DNA of 64,000 nt from Eublepharis macularius (lineage: Eukaryota > Chordata > Lepidosauria > Squamata > Eublepharidae), in assembly GCF_028583425.1 (NCBI RefSeq), contig NC_072797.1, forward strand, positions 25,640,001 through 25,704,000, read 5' to 3'. A model generated the notes under the pieces. That model was not told where the DNA came from and ran no database searches. It saw nothing but the letters and a program-made list of their open reading frames with translations. The position numbers and the translations under genes are program-made. Below are positions 10,086 through 22,985 of this stretch, one piece after another (positions within the stretch are counted from its first letter, which is position 1; each line of letters begins with the position of its first letter).

Positions 10086-11610
10086 TATCTCTGGTAGGGG
10101 CTTATACAGTATATACGTGGATTTAGAGAATATAGGTGCATGCTTGGATGCCTGGATGAGGGTGTATATTGACCATTAAAATTAGTCTATTGACAATTAC
10201 TAGAACTGTATTATATTTATGGAAAGTTTTCTTGTCAGTAATGAATAATTAAGCTTGCTTCACAATACAAGAGAGGAAAAAAACAGGTATCTGCTTGCTC
10301 AGAGGCTTAGTGAGGGCAGCAGGCTAGGCAGAGTGACACTACTGCAATTTCCTGTTGGCCCTGTACCCAGAATAAAGCATATTTATTCAGTCATTGACTT
10401 GGACTGGTAGAGGAAGGAGAAAGTCAGAGACGTGACCCTGAACTTTGGAGGGGGGGGGGTTGCAAAAAAGTGCAAACCTAAGGGGAGGAATCTCTGAGCA
10501 GTATGCTTGGAATTTCAGTAACAATATCCTCAAAAGTAATTGTTGGAGAGGGAGACAAATAATTTGGAGCCTGCCTGGACACAGGCATTAGTTACTACAC
10601 TGGAGAGACTTCTGGCAGGAGTTAACAAGTCCGGTAATATTCTACCAGCATTACAATTGTCAAGAGTGTTTGTGTCTATGACGCCCGGCAATCTAAAAGG
10701 CTCTGGACAAGACGACATTCATTTATCCCGATGACTCCTGACAGGTGCCCCCCCACCCCCCGCCCACCTCAGCAACAGCAATATCCAAAAGATCATTTCT
10801 ATAACACGACATCACAAAAAGAAAGGCGCAGCAGCATCTGTGCTTTGTTTATGGTTCCATTAGCCTTTCCTGAACTGCAAATTATTTGGAAGCAGCTGGA
10901 GAAGTGGGGCGGGGGGGGGGGGCGGAAACAAAACAAGGAACATCGCTGCCAATGCTGGCCCTTTTGAGCTGTACTCCCTGCAAGGTCTACGCTTACCTCT
11001 TCGCCATTATAAAAAATCATTAACGGGAGTTATCACATCTATGGTTCATACATGTTATACAGCCTGCTCTGTGTGTTTTTGTGTGTTTCTGTGTACAAAA
11101 TGGAGGCCTTTAACTGCAAAAGCACTGTGTAGTATTGTTTGGGTAGTTTTTCAATGCTGTAATATACAAAAGCAGGCTGGTGCATTTTTTGATGGGCAGC
11201 AGGGGAGGGGAGGCAAAGAAGAAATAAAGACTGGTGCTTGCCTTTTGTCATGCCGCCGTTCTTCTGCTTTTCACTATGGCCTGACACAGGCAAACTGAGC
11301 ATGTGAAGCTCTTCCTTGCACAGAGATGAAGGGTTGTTGGGGGGAAGCATCACCTGCTATATTTCTGGGTATCAGGCTGCTGATAGAACATTCACCATAT
11401 TAACTCCTCGACTTACCTTTACTGTTTCATGGCATGAAGAGAGTGGCGATTCTCCTTTATGCAGGATTGTTCTTCACCACTTGGACCGTTAGATATTGTA
11501 GTGTGCTTTATGAAGAATTTGTGAATATTTAATGGGTGTAATTTATTGTATTCTATTTGATGTGTTATTTATTGATTGATAGGGAATGATAGAGAATGAA
11601 AGGTAGATAA
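10086..11610. other. non-coding, mostly single-copy sequence
   Basis: No exon or transposon recognised. G runs occur near 10450-10460 and at 10907-10922. Frames on both strands at 10530-10734 and 11039-11353 overlap each other and show no domain, so I read them as chance. Confidence 0.4.
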
Positions 11611-11899
11611 GAGCCCTGTGGCGCAGAGTGGTAAGCAGCAGTACTGCAGCCCAAGCTCTGCTCACGACCTGAGGTCGATCCTGGTGGAAGCCGGGTTCAG
11701 GTAGCCAGCTCAAGGTTGACTCAGCCTTCCATCCTTCCGAGGTTGGTAAAATGAGTACCCAGTTTCCTGGGGGTAAAGTGTAGATGACTGGGGAAGGCAA
11801 TGGCAAACCACCCCGTAAAAAAAAAGTCTGCCAAGAAAACGTCGTGATGTGACGTCCCCCCATGAGTCAGTAATGACTTGGTGCTTGCACCTTTACCTT
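11611..11899 (+). mobile_element. SINE group C
   Basis: Head GAGCCCTGTGGCGCAGAGTG (A-box-like), GAGGTCGATCCTGG (B-box-like), middle AAATGAGTACCCAGTTTCCT, end GGTGCTTGCACC-TTTACCTT. Three full copies in this window share the same ends. Confidence 0.9.
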
Positions 11900-12392
11900 G
11901 TGGAATTATAGAGTGATATATTAGATAGCGGATATTAGGATTGGATTTGTACATGGTATATCTTTATATTTCCAATAAGCACTTTAGCACACTGCACTTT
12001 CTAAGAAAATATACACTTAAATTATTTTAAATTATTTATGAATGTGTAGGTTTATTTGTTTTATCTCTAGCTAGTCTTTTGTAATGGTTGGGAGGTTTAT
12101 TGCACCCAGAGGAGCCCTCTTGTGTAATGTTAATACTAACATTACAAAAACCAGAAGAGCGTGGCAACCCTCGGTCTCAGAAACAGGATACAGATGCTTC
12201 TCATCTCAGGCATATGGTTGAGGTTGGGCTATGGGTGAGCTTTATTGCCAGTCTCCTGTTGGGGGGGGGTAGGGTAACCCCTCCCCCCAAATTTTCCGTT
12301 GGTTGGACCACCATTGTTTCTTTCATCTCCCACCCGATGGAAAATCTTGGCTGGGGGCTGGGTAATATGGGCTGCCATCTAGAGCCGTTTTA
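11900..12392. other. non-coding, no feature recognised
   Basis: AT-rich to about 12080, then mixed sequence with a G run at 12261-12268. No named repeat. Confidence 0.35.
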
Positions 12393-12665
12393 TTAATAAT
12401 AATAATAAGAAGAAGAACAACAACAACATTTGATTTATTTACCGCCCTTCAGGACAATTTAATGCCCACTCAGAGCAGTTTACAAAGTATATTATTATTA
12501 TCCTCGTGACAATCACCCTGTGAGGTGGGTAGGGCTGAGAGAGCTCTGGGAGAGCTGTGACTGACCCAAGGTCACCCAGCTGGCTTCAAGCGGAGGAGAG
12601 GGGATTTCAAACCTGGTTCTCCAGATTAGAGTCCTGCCTCTCTTAACCACTACACCAAACTAGCT
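12393..12665 (-). mobile_element. SINE group A
   Basis: Minus-strand copy: starts TAGTTTGGTGTAGTGGTTAA, ends CCTGAAGGGCGGTAAATAAA, with a (GTT)/(ATT) tail at the left edge. Confidence 0.9.
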
Positions 12666-12667
12666 AT

Positions 12668-12797
12668 TACTGAACTGTATTTTATTTATGGTTTTAATGT
12701 AAATTCGAATGTAAATTTTAATACTGATGTTTATCTGCTCTGAGCCCACTCGTGGGGAGAGCGGACTATAAAACCAATAAATCTAATCTAATCTTAA
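12668..12797 (+). mobile_element. LINE 3' end, L2/CR1-like
   Basis: CTGAGCCCACTCGTGGGGAG then GCGGACTATAAAACCAATAAA and a short (TCTAA)n end is the pattern of L2/CR1-group 3' tails. No coding part remains. Confidence 0.55.
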
Positions 12798-13454
12798 TGG
12801 GCTTCTACCTAGCCATTCTCTCTTTCCTTACCAAGGAGAAAAACTGTTCAACATCTTCCCTTCCCTCTAAATTTCTCTGCTCATCCATTATCTGGGGAAA
12901 AGACAAAATGCTATATTGCCTCTTTAAAGAGACTTGCAAGGGTATCACACAACACTGTCGTGCAGGGTGGGGGAGGGTTTGGGCTCCCTATCTTTGATCA
13001 TCTCAATAAGCCCCTAGAAACTTGTAAAGGACCACAGCATGCTCTTAACAGTATCAGGAAACATCCAGCCGGGATAGCATCTGGAGCACCAGAAGTAACT
13101 CAGCCCTATGTAATTATGTTAATTGCATTTAATTATACCCAGCGACCCACACATGCTGCTTTGGAGATAGGCACTATCAAACAGGAGTGGGATAATTTGG
13201 ACAGCAACTTCAACAGGCGCGCTGCTTTATTACAGCAGAGGCTGGCTTGGTTCTCCTACGTCTTGGGCCCAGTGAATGGTCTGGAGCATTTGCGGCCAAA
13301 GTAGGCATCAATGAAGCGACATAGTGTGGGGAGCTGATCAATGCTCTAAATCAGGAGGCCACGAGGAGGGCTCCGAAAGCGAAGCGTGATTCAGAATTGC
13401 TTGCTTGAGCGCCCCGCTCGCCCAGTCCTTTAGCTTGATGGCAATATTTTAGTT
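12798..13454. other. non-coding, no feature recognised
   Basis: Holds a 114-codon plus frame (12960-13304) without recognisable domain, signal or start context. Treated as chance. Confidence 0.35.
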
Positions 13455-13682
13455 ATTTTTATTACCTTCATTTATTTACACCCCATTTTCTCCCCAGTGA
13501 GGGCCCAGAATAGCTTACAACAGTCTCCCCTGCTCCGTTTTATCAGCACAAGGTAGGTTAGGCTGAGAGAGTGTGACTGGCGGAAGGTCGCCTAGCAAGT
13601 TTCCATGTCAGAGTCGGGGTTCGAACTTGGGTCTCCCAGATCTTAGTTCGACACTCTAACCACCACACCATAGCAGCTCTCA
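13455..13682 (-). mobile_element. SINE group B
   Basis: Minus-strand group B copy: GTGTGGTGGTTAGAGTGTCG head, GGTTCGAACCC-like B box, CCTAACCTACCTTGTG, CACTGGGGAGAAAATGG, ATAAATGAAGG tail. Confidence 0.85.
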
Positions 13683-13829
13683 TTTTTTCTTTTCCTGAGG
13701 CTGCAGCAATGTTTCCCCATTCCCTTTACGATGGGAACTGAACCATAAAGTCCATGTAACCATCAACAACAGTGCTTTTTGTAATACTTTAAGATTCCTG
13801 GAGTATTTTTGATCTAAAGAAAGTATTCA

Positions 13830-14010
13830 GAGGGAGACAATGTAGTGCAATAGTTAAGAGTGCTGGCCTAGGATCTAGAATACCTAGGCTCAAATCCCCT
13901 CTCTGCCTTGAACCTCACTAGGCGACCTTGGGCTGGTCTCTCCCTCTCTGTGTCAGCAGAATCTCCACAGGGTTGCTGGGAAGCTAAAATGAGGAAGAAC
14001 TTTTTACATC
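13830..14010 (+). mobile_element. SINE group B
   Basis: AGTGCAATAGTTAAGAGTGC head, GGCTCAAATCCCC B box, CTAGGCGACCTTGGGCTGG middle, then a worn 3' part. Confidence 0.7.
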
Positions 14011-14770
14011 GTTTTGAACTCTGATAGGATAAAATGTGTTTGATAGACAGACAGATTCAGAGGGAACAGATACAGGAAACTCAGTAGTAAGCATTACTTT
14101 CTGGTTCCCTGGTTTCACAGCTGAGGATCTCTTAGGACAGTTAGGATGAAACCAGTCGGGATAACATGCCAGACCCATCAAGGCTACCTTGATCATTTCA
14201 CCTTGGTATCCTTCTAGCTGCTGAAGAAGACTCTTCCTTCCCAGGCAGGGTCTGAAGATGGAGCCTACTTTACTCAGCGATGGGGTGCCTGTGTTCATTC
14301 AGGCTTCTGAGCCCTCTTCAGATATAGAAGGGAATAGGGGTGGTCCAACCTACTATATGCTTACTAACAGCTTGTCCTACGCAGGTCACCAACTCAGGCT
14401 TGCAAAACTCCTGGAGATTTGGGAGCAGTGCCTGAGGAGGGATGTCAGGTTCTCCTAGACACTATGATAAATGATGGAGTCCACTGTCTGAAGCTGCCAT
14501 TTTCTCCAGTGGAACTGGATTTCTGTAGCCTGGAGATCAGTTGTAATTCCGAGAAGAACTCTAGGCCCCACTGGGAGGCTGGTTGGTACCCCTTCCTCCT
14601 ACTTTCATTGGGTAACAGGTCTGCTACACTCCATTGCACCTCACTGCACATCAGTGACTAGGAGGTTTGGAAGATGGAGGCTCACCGTTAACAGCACCCT
14701 GCAATTTTGTGACATAATTTCCTGCATTCGCTTGAAACACTATGGTGAAACCATAGAGTTTGGGTGAAGT
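14011..14770. other. non-coding, no feature recognised
   Basis: Short overlapping frames on both strands, none with a known domain. No repeat recognised. Confidence 0.35.
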
Positions 14771-14935
14771 CTAGGGTGTCCAGCAGTGCAGTGATGTCAC
14801 TTCCAGTTACTTGGCCACAAGTGACCTCATGTTCTTGCCATTACAGTCCCCCACATTTTCGCCCTGCTGCTCACAAAAGGGCAGGCAAATGGGGGGGGGG
14901 GGTCCCCATCCTCGCCTGGCAAATGGCAACCCTCT
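14771..14935. repeat. GC-rich interspersed repeat ending GGCAACCCT
   Basis: Starts AGGGTGTCCAGCAG and ends GGCAAATGGCAACCCTC, with GTGATGTCACTTCCAG inside and a G run at 14890-14901. Same loose group as 18640, 28342, 51165, 55980 and 58424. Confidence 0.5.
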
Positions 14936-16172
14936 TGAAGTTGTTATGCAGGCATGCATTTGGACCAGTGTGGACATTTGGATCACCCAAGGCTCCTCTG
15001 TTCTTCTTTCCTCACCTCACCCTGTTTACAAGTTTATTTAAAACCCACTTTTTCTTACCTGTCTCTTCAGTGCTGGAAATTGCCTGAGATCCCCATGTGG
15101 AAGACTCTGTGTTAGTTGCTGCTGACAGCTGCTTCGGAGCTTTCTTGACTGTTAACGCCCTGGATCATACAGTTTCACCATGAGAAGAGGAGTTGGCTGT
15201 CTTGCATGTCTCATTATCCCCTGTGACATTTTGCCCTATTTTGATGGGGAACATCTGATGTTCTTAAGTCTCAGAATGTTGCTTGATGAAGGCACACCTT
15301 CTGTTTATTGTGTGAAGCAAGGCATCGAAAATTTCCCTGCTGGTACAACAGTTCTCCAAAGCTACCCCCATTCTGGCACGGCAAGGATGCTACAACCCAA
15401 AGGCTGAAGAGAAGGTGCCCCCTAAGTGTTCAGGCTGAAATGTAACAGAGGCACCTGCAAGTCACCGGTAAGATGCAGAGCTTCTTGAAAATGGCTCCGT
15501 GAGCAGTTCAAGATGATTTGCCGACGAAGGAAGGGAACTGCAGGTGTGTGGCTGGGAAGGCTTACACACATTGCATAATTAAAATAACTTCACAATTCCT
15601 CTCTGGGGTATATAAACAAATCACAGTGGGTTTTCTTCACATTGCTTTTGGCAGGCAAGGGCGTTTGTTCAGCATACAGATGGAAACGGTTGCTTGGTTG
15701 AAGGGCAGAGCTGAGACTACTTACCTTGTCTTTTTTTTTTTTTTGGTCTGGGTGGGAAAGCACCGCTTCTTTTGAGCATTGTAGCATTTTGGGTTTGTTG
15801 CAGACATGCTTGTATTATGCCTGGGCTGCCAGGCCCCTGTTTCAATTTTGCCCTCTGAATCTTTAGCCTTACTGACCCATGCTGCATTTGAATCCTATCA
15901 CTTGATAGGATCCAGGGGGAGGGTTGTCAGGTCCCCCCGGCAACCAGTGTGAAGTGGAGAGGTGGGGGGGGGTGGCTGTCCACGAACATACCAGTATGCC
16001 CACGCACACACATCTCCAGCCAATGACATAACTTCAGGAATGACCTGGAAGCAACAGCATCATGCCGCAGCCAATTCTTTAAGAAACTGGCCCAAAATAT
16101 AGCGTTATGTTTTGGGGTGACCATTAAAAAAATCAGCCCCATGAAGTTGCCATCACTTCTGCGTTACACTGG
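14936..16172. other. non-coding, no feature recognised
   Basis: Includes a T run at 15730-15744 and another GC-rich fragment with GTTGTCAGGTCC near 15925. No exon seen. Confidence 0.35.
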
Positions 16173-16432
16173 AAGAGAGCCAGTTTGGTGTAGTGGTTAA
16201 GAATGGCAGGACTCTAATCTGGAGACCCGGGTTTGATTCCCCACTCCTCTGCTTGAAGCCAGCTGGGTGACCTTTGGTCAGTCACAGCTCCCTCAGAGCT
16301 CTCTCAGCCCCACCCACCTCACAGGGTGATTGTTGTGGGGATAATAATGATGACATTGTAAACCGCTCAGAGTGGGTGTTAAGTTGTCCTGAAGGGCAGT
16401 ATAGAAATCGAATGTTGTTGTTGTTGTTGTTT
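16173..16432 (+). mobile_element. SINE group A
   Basis: GAGAGCCAGTTTGGTGTAGT head through TAAGTTGTCCTGAAGGGCAG to a (GTT)n tail. Near full length. Confidence 0.92.
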
Positions 16433-17640
16433 TCAGCTGGGGACAAAGGAGCTTCTGGGCCTATTTTCCTGGCTTCTCTCCTCCTAAACTGGCCCATTTC
16501 TTTGGCTTGTCTTTTCCTGCTGCTCTGCTGGCAATTGGCGGGCAAAGGAGTGAATCGCTGGGAGATCACCTGCCATCTGTGGGCCCCTGGCAAGACTATA
16601 CATGTGATTTTGCTGATTACCACTAATGTGAGAACACTTGTAAACAACATCACATCAGTCTGCCACAGCCAGTGGTATTTAACATAGTGGGGGTAAATGA
16701 GGCCACAGCCTAGAGGCCAAAGAAGTAAATGACACCAAGAAGAGGCAACAGATGGAGATAAAAGGGTGTGGAATGGCAGCCCCAAAACCTAAATGTTCCA
16801 CCAAAAAATGTTTCATAATTCTCTTTGGCTGTGTAGAATGTAGGGGGTTGTGTCTAATCCTCTTGTGCAAAGGAAAGAAAGGGGGCTTTAGCAACCCCTC
16901 CCCAAACGCTTACTCTTTTTTCAGTCAGGTATGCTATGAAAGTCAGGATATCAGATCTGTCACAAAGCCAGTGGGTGAATAATTCTAGTCTTGTTCACAG
17001 CCCTTTCACTCTCCCGCCACTGCTGAGCTGACTGCCAACATGGGGTTTGCTTTTTTCAAGAGGTGAAAGCTTTTGTACACAAGACCCTATCCATTTTGGC
17101 TCAGTCCTAGTCAAACATGCTCATTGTGAAATTAAATCTGATGCTGTTCAGAGAAGCTTTGGTTTCTACCCCTTCTTTTCTGAGCTACAAAAGGTTCAAA
17201 GCATCTTTTTAGCCAAGCTGAAAGGATGCTTAGACTGGTTTAAATTGTGAAATTTCACTGATGAAATTGCTCTCTGTTCTGATGGTGCAGGAGGCTGGCT
17301 TTTATTACTAGCCCTCAGAATTTTGAATGCCTCTGAATTTAAATAGATTAATGAATACTTTTCAGGCTCCATTTCTTTGGGAGGGAAGTATGCTGAAGCT
17401 TATAGTAAGTTTGTTTGTTTTGAAAGATTATGTATGTTTACAGGTCAGGGAAGATGCCATATTTGATTGATTGAATTGAAGGTGCTATGAATGATTAACT
17501 GTTATTAATTGGCAAGACTGTTTTAAGTGTTTTTACTATTTAAATTGTATTGTAGATATTTTAAATATTTATTGTATTTGAGATATTTATTGTACAAATT
17601 GTTGAAATATTTTTGTAGTGTGGTGGAACTAGCTAATGCC
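16433..17640. other. non-coding, no feature recognised
   Basis: The frame on the minus strand at 16282-16785 is part SINE and part unknown sequence. No domain recognised and no exon boundaries seen. Confidence 0.35.
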
Positions 17641-18100
17641 CCTGAAGAGGTTGTTGTATGAAACATCAAGCAGGTCTCAAGCTGGTGCTGTATGTCGGGC
17701 GCTATGGGAGTCTTTGCTTCATCCCACTAATTTCATTTCCACCTACAACAAAGAAAATATTTATTAGAATTGAATTTATACAGTTCTTACCTGTTCATAT
17801 GACATTATGGAAACTTACCTGTTGGATGTCTTCCTAAACTGGAATTCTACGGTACCAACTATATTGTTTACTTACCTGTTGGTCGTCTTTCTGCCTGTAA
17901 GCCTTTTCCTGTTTGAAAGACTTTATACAATGTTACTTTGATTGTTTTGATAGAATTTTTTGAATTGGATGAGTAATTTCACTTCATATGATGAATATAT
18001 TTTGACTTGACTTTAATTATTTGTTACTTGTTTATGTTACTCTGCTTTCGGTATTTTACCCTTGCATTGTGCTTATTAAGTGTGTACCTCTTTATCCTTT
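17641..18100 (+). repeat. AT-rich repeat with CTGAAGA...GAAAC motif
   Basis: CTGAAGA at 17642-17648, GAAAC at 17660-17664, then ATC, a valid hammerhead cleavage triplet. A long AT-rich stretch follows, with TTACCTGTTGG repeated near 17815 and 17872. Similar in plan to 7000-7390. Family not identified. Confidence 0.4.
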
Positions 18101-18639
18101 GGAGTTTGAGGGAAGAATAATGGCAGAATGGAAGTACTGTGGTGAATGTTACAAGGAACCTAAGTAGTACCAATCTGTCTTCTATCAAGTCTAACAATGG
18201 TTATGCATCTTTTAAAAGGAACAATATGGTATAGGCAGGCCCTGGGGGGGGGGGTGAAATGGGTATCCATTATTAGGATCTGCCTCAGGCTGCCACACCC
18301 ATTCCCATGGTAGCGTCTACTTATGTACCCTTGGAAATAATAAGATTTTTTTTTATGACTCAAGAGATAATTTGTAGCTGATTCATTTACTGAAAATGTT
18401 ATATAGTCCTTTCCCCCAAGTTTAAAGTAGTTTGCAAAAACTAGAAAACACACAATACAAGATAAATTCAATCCATCAGCCATTTTCTATGGTCATAGGC
18501 CAGCAAAATATAACACGTAAGAAACGTTTTTAAAATTTTGTTTATCTATTTAGTCACAAGATGTGTATTCCACCTTGTGCCCTCTTCAATCAGGGCCACT
18601 AAGGTGGCTAAAAGATTAGAACATACATAATAATAACAT

Positions 18640-18860
18640 AGGGTTTCCAGGTCAGGAGCATGCCTGCCGCTGGGTGCTATGACATCACTCCTGGAAGTGA
18701 CATTCTCACTCCCATGGGTAGTGTGCCCGTTGTGTGCTGCCCTGGGAGTTTTTTGCTTCTGGGGCTCATTCCCTGGGATCCTCCCCCCTGCTGCCCAGGT
18801 GAGTGGTGGTGGGGGGGTGCAGAGGCTGGGTGTAGGGGATCCCCATCTGGGGACTGTCAG
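18640..18860. repeat. GC-rich interspersed repeat
   Basis: AGGGTTTCCAGGTCAGGAGC at the left, GGGGACTGTCAGCCCTATAA at the right, with TGACATCACTCCTGGAAGTG inside. Confidence 0.55.
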
Positions 18861-19290
18861 CCCTATAATAACATGTCTTAAAAACTATTAAAAACAAACA
18901 AAAAAAAACCCTTGTCATCATTAAAACAATTAAAACCAAAACTAAAATATACATACAAAAAAATATAAAAACAACAATTAAATCATAGGATAGGAAGGCG
19001 GGATCACCAAGGAGATACCAGACAAAATAAAAAAGTCTTCACCCTCTGGCAGAATATAGCAACAGAAGGGGAAAGATGAGTCTCCCAGGAGGGAAAGATG
19101 CAGAATTTTGGTGCCATGACTGAGAAGGTCCCCTCCTGGGTTGCCACTCACCTACTCTCAGATGGCGAGGGGCACCCAAATCAGGCCCTCTGAGGATGAC
19201 TTTAGTGGTTGGGTGAGTTCATAAGAGAATAGGTAGCCCTTCAGGTATGCTGGTCCTGCTGAGCCACATAGAGCTCTAAAGGTTAGCACA
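18861..19290 (-). repeat. old interspersed repeat, possibly LINE-derived
   Basis: A-rich left end with many AAAACAATTAAAAC words, then ACTGAGAAGGTCCCCTCCTG and TGGTCCTGCTGAGCCACATA, words I know from degenerate reptile repeats. Orientation and family uncertain. Confidence 0.35.
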
Positions 19291-19961
19291 TGTTGATCAA
19301 CACAGGTCTCGATGTTGATCCAGGTCAAGTCCCAGTGTCAACAAAATGAAGCAGCCTAAGATTAACCTAATGCCAGATGGAAAATTTTGCATTCCCTATG
19401 AAAATATTTTGCAAGGTGATAACAGGACAGCTGCAAAAAATGGGACTGTGTGTGTATGGGGGCGCGGAGTGAATAGCACATTTGTGCTGGGACTGGAGAA
19501 AGGATATTTGCGCCCCAAGTCTTCCCATCCTTGTTCCTTCTTCAAGGCTATAGGCCCTGGCATGGAAAGGAATCACTTTAGTCACCTGACCCATGTGGTT
19601 CCTTTGTGTAAATGCCTGCTGGATTCAGAAACATGGCACTCTGGTAATATATGAATTAGGACTAAACTAGCCCTGAGTGAAACCGTATGTGAAACCATAT
19701 CTTGTTTTCAGTAGGAAGGATGAGAATGGCACAGAGGGCAAGTGGAGACCATATGAGTTGTATGGGATACGTGAATCGCCTCATGGAAAAACTCCACCCT
19801 GAAATCCATTTCCCAACCCAGAGCAGTTGATTTCAATCAATCTATTTCAACATTCACATTTATGCTGCTATCCATGACAATTCCTCACTTGTGATACAAA
19901 GTAACCCATATTTTTCTCACATTCACACTGCATCATGGATATCAGTGATTTAAGGGTGCAT
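19291..19961. other. non-coding, no feature recognised
   Basis: A 102-codon plus frame (19346-19654) shows no domain. No repeat recognised. Confidence 0.35.
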
Positions 19962-19975
19962 AAACTATTACTTAT

Positions 19976-20273
19976 GGGCCCCGTGACACAGAGTGGTAAG
20001 CCGCAGTACTGCAGCCCAGGATCTGCCCACGACCTGAGTTCGATCCTCGTGGAAGCTTGGTTCAGGTAGCCGGCTCAAGGCTGACTCAGCCTTCCATTCT
20101 TCCAAGGTCAGTAAAATGAGTACCCAGTTTCCCGAGGGTAAAGTGTAGATGACTGGGGAAGGCAATGGAAAACCACCCTGTAAAAAGTCTGCCAAGAAAA
20201 CGTCGTGATGCGACATCCCCCCATGGGTCAGTAATGACTTGGTGCTTGCACAGGGAACTACCTTTACCTTTTA
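19976..20273 (+). mobile_element. SINE group C with target duplication
   Basis: Full group C copy from GGGCCCCGTGACACAGAGTG to CTACCTTTACCTTTT. An 11-bp repeat AAACTATTACT flanks it (19962-19972 and 20274-20284). Confidence 0.92.
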
Positions 20274-20284
20274 AAACTATTACT

Positions 20285-21274
20285 ATTTCTTACATGTGGA
20301 CTGCAAGTCATTCCTGGAAGTATGTGTAGGAGTGTGTGTGGTGTGTGTAGGAGATCCTAGAACAGAAATATGGATTTGGATTAGCTTTTCCAATACACAC
20401 TTCTGTAAGTAAAATCCAACTGTATAATGAAAGCTGCAAGAACTTCCCCTTCAAAACTCCCTGGAATTATGAATATTTATCCATTTTGTTTTTAGCCAAT
20501 CCTATAGAATCTCAAGGCAAAGTGGATATGACAAGAGCATCTAGCTGCTAAAGATTCCCAATTCCTTCTTTACTTAAAAGAGCTTACCTGAATAAAAAGA
20601 TAATATATTGCTTCCACTATAATAGCAGAGGCTTCAAGTTTTACTGGTCTTTGGAGGGAGGTAGTCAAATGTGAGGTATTCTTAACTTCCAGAATGCTTG
20701 TGTGTAATGCGCAGAGTACTTTCTAAGTGATCTCCCCCTTTATTTCTACAGATGCTCTTGCAAAATCCTAAAACAGGCTGCATCAGCCATACCTAGCTAG
20801 CTGGTCTTGACCAGTTACCCATTACAGGAAGCAGCAGGTAAATGCAAGTAAAGAAGAGAACAGATTCGTCTAGCGCTATTATTGCCAGTAGATTGGAATC
20901 CAGCAGAGTGCCAAGTTTGCAACAGGGGACCTGTGAAAGAAAATGATGAAGCTGCTACAGAAAGTTTCACAGACCTGCTTTCCTGATCTCCCATGAGACA
21001 GTCATCATCAGTTCTCTCATGGTCAGCTTGCTGCATTAGCCTTTTGGTTTTTATCAGACTGGATAGCAGCACCTCTACCTTGAAGAAATATGCGCTTGCA
21101 TGTACTGCACCCAAGGGCAGCTTGTGCCTCCGGAATGTGTGTGGTATAAGGCCCACTCTGCCAAGCGACTCCCACCCTTTCTGTGGCTCCGCCTACCAAA
21201 GCTTATCTCACATGGTGGAAAGCACTGTCAAGTCATAGCTAAACCATACTGTGTATATCAGCATGACGTGGTTA
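20285..21274. other. non-coding, no feature recognised
   Basis: Mostly single-copy-looking sequence; overlapping frames near 20815-21387 on both strands show no domain. Confidence 0.35.
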
Positions 21275-21282
21275 CCCACAAA

Positions 21283-21480
21283 CAGGGCTTTTTTTCTGGG
21301 AAAAGGGGTGGTGGAACTCAGTGGTGGAACTCAGGACCACACAGTGATGTCACTTTGGGTCAGCTGGAACAAGGGGGAGTTTTTTAGTTTAAATCACCCT
21401 CGGTGAAAATGGTCACATGGCCAGTGGCCCCTCCCCCTGATCTCCAGACAGAGGGGAGTTTAGATTGCCCTCTGCTAGTG
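21283..21480 (+). mobile_element. hAT fold-back element, truncated
   Basis: Left terminus CAGGGCTTTTTTTCTGGG and first hairpin arm (GATCTCCAGACAGAGGGGAG) are present; the second arm and right terminus are missing, so the copy stops inside the hairpin. Same family as 8544, 33328 and 34129. Confidence 0.8.
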
Positions 21481-21678
21481 GCGCGGAGGGTGACTCTCTG
21501 AGTATGGAGGGGGGAATTTTTTTAAAAAGAAAGAAATCTCCCCCCAAAAACAGATTGATGAAAATGGAGCCTTCCACAAGCTATGGAATATATTGAGAGG
21601 AGGGCCTGCTCATGGGGGAAAGTGGAAATTAGAGAGGAGGGGCAAAATGGTCCTGCTCAAACTTGCAATAGTTTAGAA

Positions 21679-22023
21679 CAGGCGTAGGCAGTTCCTGGCA
21701 CACTAAACCTTTTTCTCTTGGCACACAGGGACAGATGTCTGCCCAAGCAATCATGGCACCAGCAGCACTGTTGGGGCTAGGGTGCAGGAGAAGGCAACAG
21801 GCATGCCTGACACCCATTATTGCCTCCCAGACTTGAACAGCCACCAGTCAAGTCTGAGGCCAATCCCTGAAATGCTGGCAGCATTTCTGGGGCTTGGCTT
21901 GCACCAAGCATTTCTGGCCATCACTTCTCCTCTCCCGTTTCGTTTGCTGGCACATCAGCATCTTCACAGGCAGACCTTGCATTGTTTTTCAGTACTTGGG
22001 CCAAAAGAGGTGGCCTACCCCTG
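21679..22023. mobile_element. hAT-type non-autonomous element
   Basis: Left end CAGGCGTAGGCAGTTCC and inverted right end GGTGGCCTACCCCTG form imperfect terminal repeats of the CAGGGGTAGGC type known in hAT elements. An 8-bp target duplication is not clear: GTTTAGAA against TTTATAGT. Confidence 0.6.
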
Positions 22024-22985
22024 TTTATAGTCTCCTGGAAGGAGAGATTAGTGTAAGGGAATGCACACTGTGAAGTATTTGGGATACCGAGAAGACCACC
22101 CTGAATCCAAAAGACCACTGGCGAGAGAATTAAATGAGACTGGATGGAAAGTGCTTCTTCTATACACCCACTCTTTAAACTGCAACACAGAGTGGAAATA
22201 GATGGTGCAAATTAAGTGCAGGATTTTGTGTGTGGTCCTCAGTTCACACGCAGGCTGTTCTTGCTTGGCTCATGTGAATGCCGCTTTCACGGGAGCTTCC
22301 TTTGTGTGATTGCATCTCAGCTCTGTTTTTGCTGTGAGAACAAGTACTGTAAGCTCCTTTGACTTGCCAATTTGCATTTCTTTAAGGTGTGAGAAAGTGT
22401 CAGGATCTGCATTTCAATGAATGCAGGGAAAACTGGGATACTTTTAGCAGTTGAGGAGGAACTGATATGGAACGCGTGAATGTACTCACATAGAGCAAAC
22501 TGAAGTGTGCCTGTGTGAGTGAGTGCTTGGAAAGTTGGATGGGGGACACATGGAAAGAGGTTCACTTGAGCATCCCTTAGTAACATGTATTTCTACCCAC
22601 AGACAGAGCTCCTAACAGTTTATATAGCATTCTGGAATGGAGTGCAGATGCAGATTGGCAGTGTAATTTACAGAGAAATTATAGGGCTCTTAGTGACCAG
22701 GAGCAAACAGAGCTGAGCCTCAGGGGCTGCTGGCCACAGATCCCTCATCAACAGCCGTGGCTCACGAATTGTCTCCTCCTGCTCTGCTTCTAGTTTGAGG
22801 GACGATGATGCAGTAGGTGAGGCAGTGCCTGTTAGCTTGACTTGTTCCAGGGTCATTTTCACTTCCTAATCTGCTCCTGGTGGGATGTGTAGGAAACAGT
22901 GGTCAGGGGAAATGTGCCCCGATGCAGGCATTCTCTGATGCCAGTTGCCTCCTTCACAGAATCTTCTGATTTAGAATCCTACTTA
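22024..22985. other. non-coding, no feature recognised
   Basis: No exon or known repeat identified. Confidence 0.35.

Noticed and set aside
16282..16785. 167-codon minus-strand frame
   Set aside because: Its C-terminal third is SINE sequence including the GTT tail read as an asparagine run.
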